DNA of 64,000 nt, taken from NCBI RefSeq assembly GCF_007670255.1, contig NZ_SZVS01000002.1:186001-250000 (forward strand), read 5' to 3'. Shown here piece by piece: positions 60,603 to 64,000 of the stretch. This DNA is from Paenarthrobacter nicotinovorans (GTDB lineage Bacteria > Actinomycetota > Actinomycetes > Actinomycetales > Micrococcaceae). The stretch's first letter is position 1; every line of letters begins with the position of its first letter. A model generated the notes under the pieces. It saw only the letters and a program-made list of their open reading frames with translations. It was not told the origin of the DNA and made no database searches. The position numbers and the translations under genes are program-made.

Positions 60603-61697
60603 TCAGAACTTGTGGAGAGGCGAAACCGAGTCCCGGATGACGATGTGCGTACCAACGGTGAGGGTGTTGTCAGAGGAGGCGCCGGCGTCGTGCGGTGACT
60701 GGGCCAGAGCCAAACGGACGGCCTCGCGCCCCAGTTCTTCGAGCGGTACGCGAACTGTGGTGAGCCGCGGACGCAGCTCGCTGGCGACGGGAACGTCGTC
60801 GTAGCCAACCACGGAAATGTCTTGTGGAACCTTGATTCCGCGTTCCTCGAGTGCTTCCAGGATGCCGGCGGCCACGAGGTCGTTCGCTCCGAAAACGGCG
60901 GTGAAGTCCAAATTCTGGTCAAGCAATTCCCGCATCCTGCTGTACCCGAAACCACGGCCGAACGCGCCCTCGTGGACCAGCGCCGGGTCCCGCTCGATGC
61001 CGCGGGCGTCCAGGGCCCGGTAGAACCCTGCCAGCCGGGACGCGGTGGTGGAAAAATCGCGGGGGCCGCCCACGTAAAGGATCCTGCGGTGGCCCTGGGA
61101 GATGAGGTAGTCGGTGATCGCGAAGGCGCCTCCTTCGTTGTCGTAGGTGACCATCTTGGTGGGCACTCCCGTCCCCAGGGACGGCCTGCCGCAAAGGACC
61201 AGTGAAGATCCCGCCGCTGCAAGCGCACGCGCACGGTCGGCCATCTGCTTCCGGTACCGCGGGTCGTCGGATGCCCCACCCACCACGATGACGGCGTCGG
61301 TGCGCTGCTCCCGCATGAGGTCCACCAGGGCAAGCTCACGCTCTTTGTCGCCGTGGGTAGCGGTGATCAGGCACAACCGTCCCTCGGCACTCGCCTGCCG
61401 TTCCACGCCGCGGGCGATGTAGGCGAAGAAGGGATCAGCGACGTCGTTGATGATGATTCCCACTGTCCGGGTGGTGGCGCCGGCCAGAGCACGTGCATGG
61501 GCGTTGGCCACGTAACCCAGGTCCGTAACGGAACGAAGAATCCGTTCCCGCGTGGCTTTTGCCACGGGATAGTTGCCGCTCAAGGCCCTGGAAACTGTAG
61601 CTACTGACACCCCCGCCGCCTGCGCGACGTCGGCAATCGTGGCGCCGCTGCCGCTGCGGGCAATGGCGGAATCTGTGGGGGAGTTTTTCTCGGTCAC
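60603..61697 (-). CDS. LacI-family regulator of the polysaccharide locus
   Basis: A 364-residue regulator. The helix-turn-helix is in ATIADVAQAAGVSVATVSRALSG (about residues 19-41), followed by the hinge and sugar-binding-like domain. The GTG start overlaps the TAG of the hydroxyacid dehydrogenase gene by one base (TAGTG), so both are on one transcript. Two LacI-type operators at 62758 and 62890, one at each divergent promoter, are its likely targets. The inducer may be a lyase product or derived sugar. Confidence 0.88.
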   Translation of the reverse strand: MTEKNSPTDSAIARSGSGATIADVAQAAGVSVATVSRALSGNYPVAKATRERILRSVTDLGYVANAHARALAGATTRTVGIIINDVADPFFAYIARGVERQASAEGRLCLITATHGDKERELALVDLMREQRTDAVIVVGGASDDPRYRKQMADRARALAAAGSSLVLCGRPSLGTGVPTKMVTYDNEGGAFAITDYLISQGHRRILYVGGPRDFSTTASRLAGFYRALDARGIERDPALVHEGAFGRGFGYSRMRELLDQNLDFTAVFGANDLVAAGILEALEERGIKVPQDISVVGYDDVPVASELRPRLTTVRVPLEELGREAVRLALAQSPHDAGASSDNTLTVGTHIVIRDSVSPLHKF

Positions 61698-62722
61698 TAG
61701 GCGATTCTTGCAAGATCCGCGGCCAAAACCGGATAAGCCAAGGGCAAGCCCTCGGTCAATCGGCGAACTTCCATGACCGCTTGGCTGCCCAGACGGTGGA
61801 TTTCGTTTCCCAAGGCTCCTGCGATGTGCGGTGTCAGGACCACATTGGGCAGGGTGTGCAGCACCGATCCGGCGGGAAGGGGCTCGGGGTCGGTGACGTC
61901 GAGGTAGGCATCGAGCCGCCCCGAAACGAGTTCCCGGGTCAGCGAGGCTGCGTCGATCAAGACGCCCCGGGCGGTGTTGATGACCAAGGTGCCGTCCTTC
62001 ATCAGGCCGAGCTCCTTCGCCCCGATGATGCCACGCGTTTCGGCAATGTCCGGCGCATGGACGCTGACGACGTCGGACAGCATGCAGAGCTGGGCCAGGC
62101 CGACGGATTCGACACCCAGCGCAGTAGCCTCGACGGCGTCAAGGTAGGGGTCGTAGACCAGGACCCGTGCGTCGAGGTTCTTCAGGAGCCCGATGACCAG
62201 GCGTCCCACGCGTGAGGCGCCAACCAGCCCGATGGTTACGCCGTTGGTTCCGATGGCGGGGAATCCGGCAGAGTTGCGGGATGCGCCGGTGGTGCGCAGC
62301 TGTTCGCTGAATCGCCGGGCTCTTTTGAGGCCCATGATGATTGCCGCAAACGTGAACTCGGCCACCGGCACCGCATTGGCCGCAGCCGAGGACGACACCT
62401 GTATTCCGCGCTCATGGACCTCCGGGGACAGGAACGTCTTGACCGTTCCGGCCGCGTGGACGATGGTGCGCAGCCGCGGCAACCGGTCCAGGACCCAGCC
62501 GTCGATGACGGGAGCGCCCCAACCAGTTATGAGGAGCTCGGCATCTTCGAGCAACCCGAAGGCACCCGGCTCGGAGAAATTGGCAACGGGTTCGGAACCG
62601 AGCAGCGTGACCATCCCGCGCAGCCGGGCAAGGTCCTGGGTGCTGAACAGGGCGGACAGATTGTTCCTGCCCATCACGAAAGCAGCCTTCATGGGGCCGG
62701 CGTGCTGGAGATTGGTGGTCAC
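61697..62722 (-). CDS. D-isomer-specific 2-hydroxyacid dehydrogenase
   Basis: A 341-residue NAD-dependent enzyme. The Rossmann stretch is GLVGASRVGRLVIGLLK. The catalytic Arg is in INTARGVLID, Glu in VTDPEPLP and His in LTPHIAGA, in the usual order. It could act on an aldonic or 2-keto acid derived from the sugars, but this is inference from the locus. The start at 62722 is GTG with GGACGGAAA upstream; an ATG at 62689 is the alternative. It is the first gene of the minus-strand unit. Confidence 0.82.
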   Translation of the reverse strand: MTTNLQHAGPMKAAFVMGRNNLSALFSTQDLARLRGMVTLLGSEPVANFSEPGAFGLLEDAELLITGWGAPVIDGWVLDRLPRLRTIVHAAGTVKTFLSPEVHERGIQVSSSAAANAVPVAEFTFAAIIMGLKRARRFSEQLRTTGASRNSAGFPAIGTNGVTIGLVGASRVGRLVIGLLKNLDARVLVYDPYLDAVEATALGVESVGLAQLCMLSDVVSVHAPDIAETRGIIGAKELGLMKDGTLVINTARGVLIDAASLTRELVSGRLDAYLDVTDPEPLPAGSVLHTLPNVVLTPHIAGALGNEIHRLGSQAVMEVRRLTEGLPLAYPVLAADLARIA

Positions 62723-62757
62723 TGCGGGTTTCCGTCCATTGGTGGTAGGGAAAATTT

Positions 62758-62775
62758 ATAGAAAGCGCTTGCTAT
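62758..62775 (-). promoter_or_regulatory. LacI-type operator at the minus-strand promoter
   Basis: ATAGAAAGC and GCTTGCTAT form an 8-of-9 palindrome around a central CG. On the minus strand TTGACA (plus 62808-62813) and TACGCT (plus 62784-62789), 18 bases apart, lie just upstream, placing the operator at the transcription start. Confidence 0.72.
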
Positions 62776-62852
62776 TTTGAGTCAGCGTAGGGGTGGTACT
62801 GAAAGACTGTCAATCCCACCCTCCCTTGCCTGCTATGACAAAGGAAGTGTTG

Positions 62853-62907
62853 TTGACATCACATTATTTCTATAGGTAGCTTGTCTCCCATAGTAAACGC
62901 TTACTAT
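62853..62907 (+). promoter_or_regulatory. Promoter and LacI-type operator of the LplB permease gene
   Basis: TTGACA (62853-62858) and TAGCTT (62877-62882) are 18 bases apart. ATAGTAAAC and GCTTACTAT (62890-62907), an 8-of-9 palindrome, overlap the likely start point. It resembles the operator at 62758. Confidence 0.72.
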
Positions 62908-62980
62908 TTCAGCCGATGGTTGCTCTACAGCGCCGGGCCACTCCACATCCGCCGTCCACTGGCGCAGACAGAGGAAATAC

Positions 62981-64000
62981 ATGAGCAGCAACAGTCAAAC
63001 ACTGACGCCCCAGGCGACGCACGACGTCGGCGGGCCGGTGACGGCGGCGGAAGGCCGCCGTCGTATCCGCCCTCCTGCGGGACCCGACGCGGGACCGAGT
63101 CGCAAGAGAACCCTGATGGCACGTATCCGACGCGACAAAGTGATGTTGCTGCTGATCGCACCGGGCTTCCTGTACTTCGTGGTGTTCCACTACATCCCGC
63201 TCGCCGGCAACATCATCGCGTTCCTCGACTACAAGCCCTACCTCGGTTTCGTGGACAGCGTGTGGGTGGGGCTGGACAATTTCGCGGCCATGTTCCAGGA
63301 CGGCGCCTTTTGGGAAGCCCTCCGGAACACCCTGGTGATCACCGGGCTCCAGCTGGCCCTGTTCTTCCCGGTTCCCATCTGCCTGGCCCTGCTGCTGAAC
63401 AGCATCGTGTCCAACAAGATCCGGAAGTTCGTGCAGAGTGTGGTGTATCTGCCCCACTTCATCGGCTGGGTGATCATTGTGGCCGTCTTCTCGGAGGTCC
63501 TCGGTGCCACGGGTGCCGTTCCGCACCTTCTGGAAAACCTGGGACTCCCTCGCTTCGACGCCATGACCACGCCCGGGTTCTTCCCCTTCCTGGTGACCAT
63601 CCAATCCATCTGGAAGGACGCAGGCTGGGGGACCATCATCTTCCTTGCCGCGCTGATGAACGTAGACCAGGAGCTCTACGAGGCCGCGGCCGTGGACGGG
63701 GCGAACGCCCGGCACCGGCTATGGCACATCACCATCCCGGGCATCATGCCGGTGATCATCCTGCTGCTCATCCTCAACCTCGGCAGCATCCTCTCAGTGG
63801 GCTTCGAACAGATCGTCCTGCAACGCGACAATGTGGGCCCCGGCGCCGGCGAGGTGCTGGACACCTACGTCTACTTCCACGGCATCCAGGACGGCCAGTG
63901 GGGTCCTGCGGCCGCGGTGGGGCTCGTCAAGGGAATCGTTGGGCTGATCCTGGTGCTCGGCGCGAACAAACTGGCCCATCTCTTCGGACAGGAAGGTGTC
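62981..64000 (+). CDS. ABC transporter permease, LplB type, 3' partial
   Basis: The frame is open from ATG 62981 to the end of the window, 340 residues without a stop. The N-terminal ~45 residues are a cytoplasmic tail rich in Arg and Pro, followed by helices beginning VMLLLIAPGFLYFVVFHYIPL. The EAA loop is ELYEAAAVDGANARHRLWHITIPG. LplB-type permeases pair with another permease and a lipoprotein to import oligosaccharides. GAGGAAA precedes the ATG. The role is probably import of products of the PL8 lyase. The rest of the operon lies to the right of the window. Confidence 0.85.
   Translation, partial: MSSNSQTLTPQATHDVGGPVTAAEGRRRIRPPAGPDAGPSRKRTLMARIRRDKVMLLLIAPGFLYFVVFHYIPLAGNIIAFLDYKPYLGFVDSVWVGLDNFAAMFQDGAFWEALRNTLVITGLQLALFFPVPICLALLLNSIVSNKIRKFVQSVVYLPHFIGWVIIVAVFSEVLGATGAVPHLLENLGLPRFDAMTTPGFFPFLVTIQSIWKDAGWGTIIFLAALMNVDQELYEAAAVDGANARHRLWHITIPGIMPVIILLLILNLGSILSVGFEQIVLQRDNVGPGAGEVLDTYVYFHGIQDGQWGPAAAVGLVKGIVGLILVLGANKLAHLFGQEGV

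Noticed and set aside
62909..63715. Minus-strand frame of 268 codons near the right end
   Set aside because: It is antisense to the LplB-type permease, whose frame is open to the window edge with helices and an EAA loop. The minus-strand product has no motif.

Overview
The window reads as chromosome of a high-GC actinobacterium of the family Micrococcaceae, most like Arthrobacter or Paenarthrobacter. This rests on the mycobacterial-type sulfite reductase, APS reductase and CbiX cluster, the dispersed menaquinone genes, GTG/TTG starts, many apparent leaderless starts, and PucR-controlled GABA catabolism. The genus is inference. No rRNA, tRNA, transposase, integrase or phage gene was found, and the gene order looks like ordinary core and catabolic chromosome.

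Layout. 0-9 kb: the end of a secreted subtilisin-like protease with FG-GAP repeats, an MBL hydrolase, two secreted repetitive surface proteins (one a seven-repeat chaplin-like protein with a sortase signal), an MFS transporter, a membrane acyltransferase and a PAP2 phosphatase. 9.1-15 kb: a fructan or sucrose operon (ABC importer plus cytoplasmic GH32) with a LacI regulator and three matching palindromic operators. 15-16.9 kb: two paralogous DUF2510 membrane proteins and an unknown protein. 17-30.4 kb: menaquinone genes menC, menD, menF, menG, a menJ-like reductase and a polyprenyl diphosphate synthase, interrupted by phoX, a SOUL protein and an amino-acid ABC transporter. 30.4-32.9 kb: a shortened AbiEi/DUF559-type gene, a SUKH-like protein and a TRIC-type channel.

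32.9-51.3 kb is mostly sulfur metabolism. CbiX and CysG make siroheme, the sulfite reductase uses it, CysD/CysN/CysH reduce sulfate to sulfite, FprA probably supplies electrons, a sulfonate/taurine-type ABC transporter imports a sulfur source, and a persulfide dioxygenase handles reduced sulfur. MmuM, a DUF305 and DUF6153-like pair, a reductase-like protein, an LLM flavoprotein and a glutaminase lie between. 51.3-58 kb: a GntR and CynX-type transporter pair with a palindromic operator, then PucR, gamma-aminobutyraldehyde dehydrogenase and GabT. 58-64 kb: a polysaccharide-use locus with a Tat-exported PL8 lyase, LacI regulator, hydroxyacid dehydrogenase and a divergent LplB-type permease that runs off the window.

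The most unusual signals are the cysteine-free chaplin-like wall protein, a 32-bp-period intergenic repeat family in opposite orientations on either side of the SOUL gene, the internally shortened DUF559-type gene with dispersed repeats around it, and a run of -10 hexamers placed 6-7 bases before start codons.
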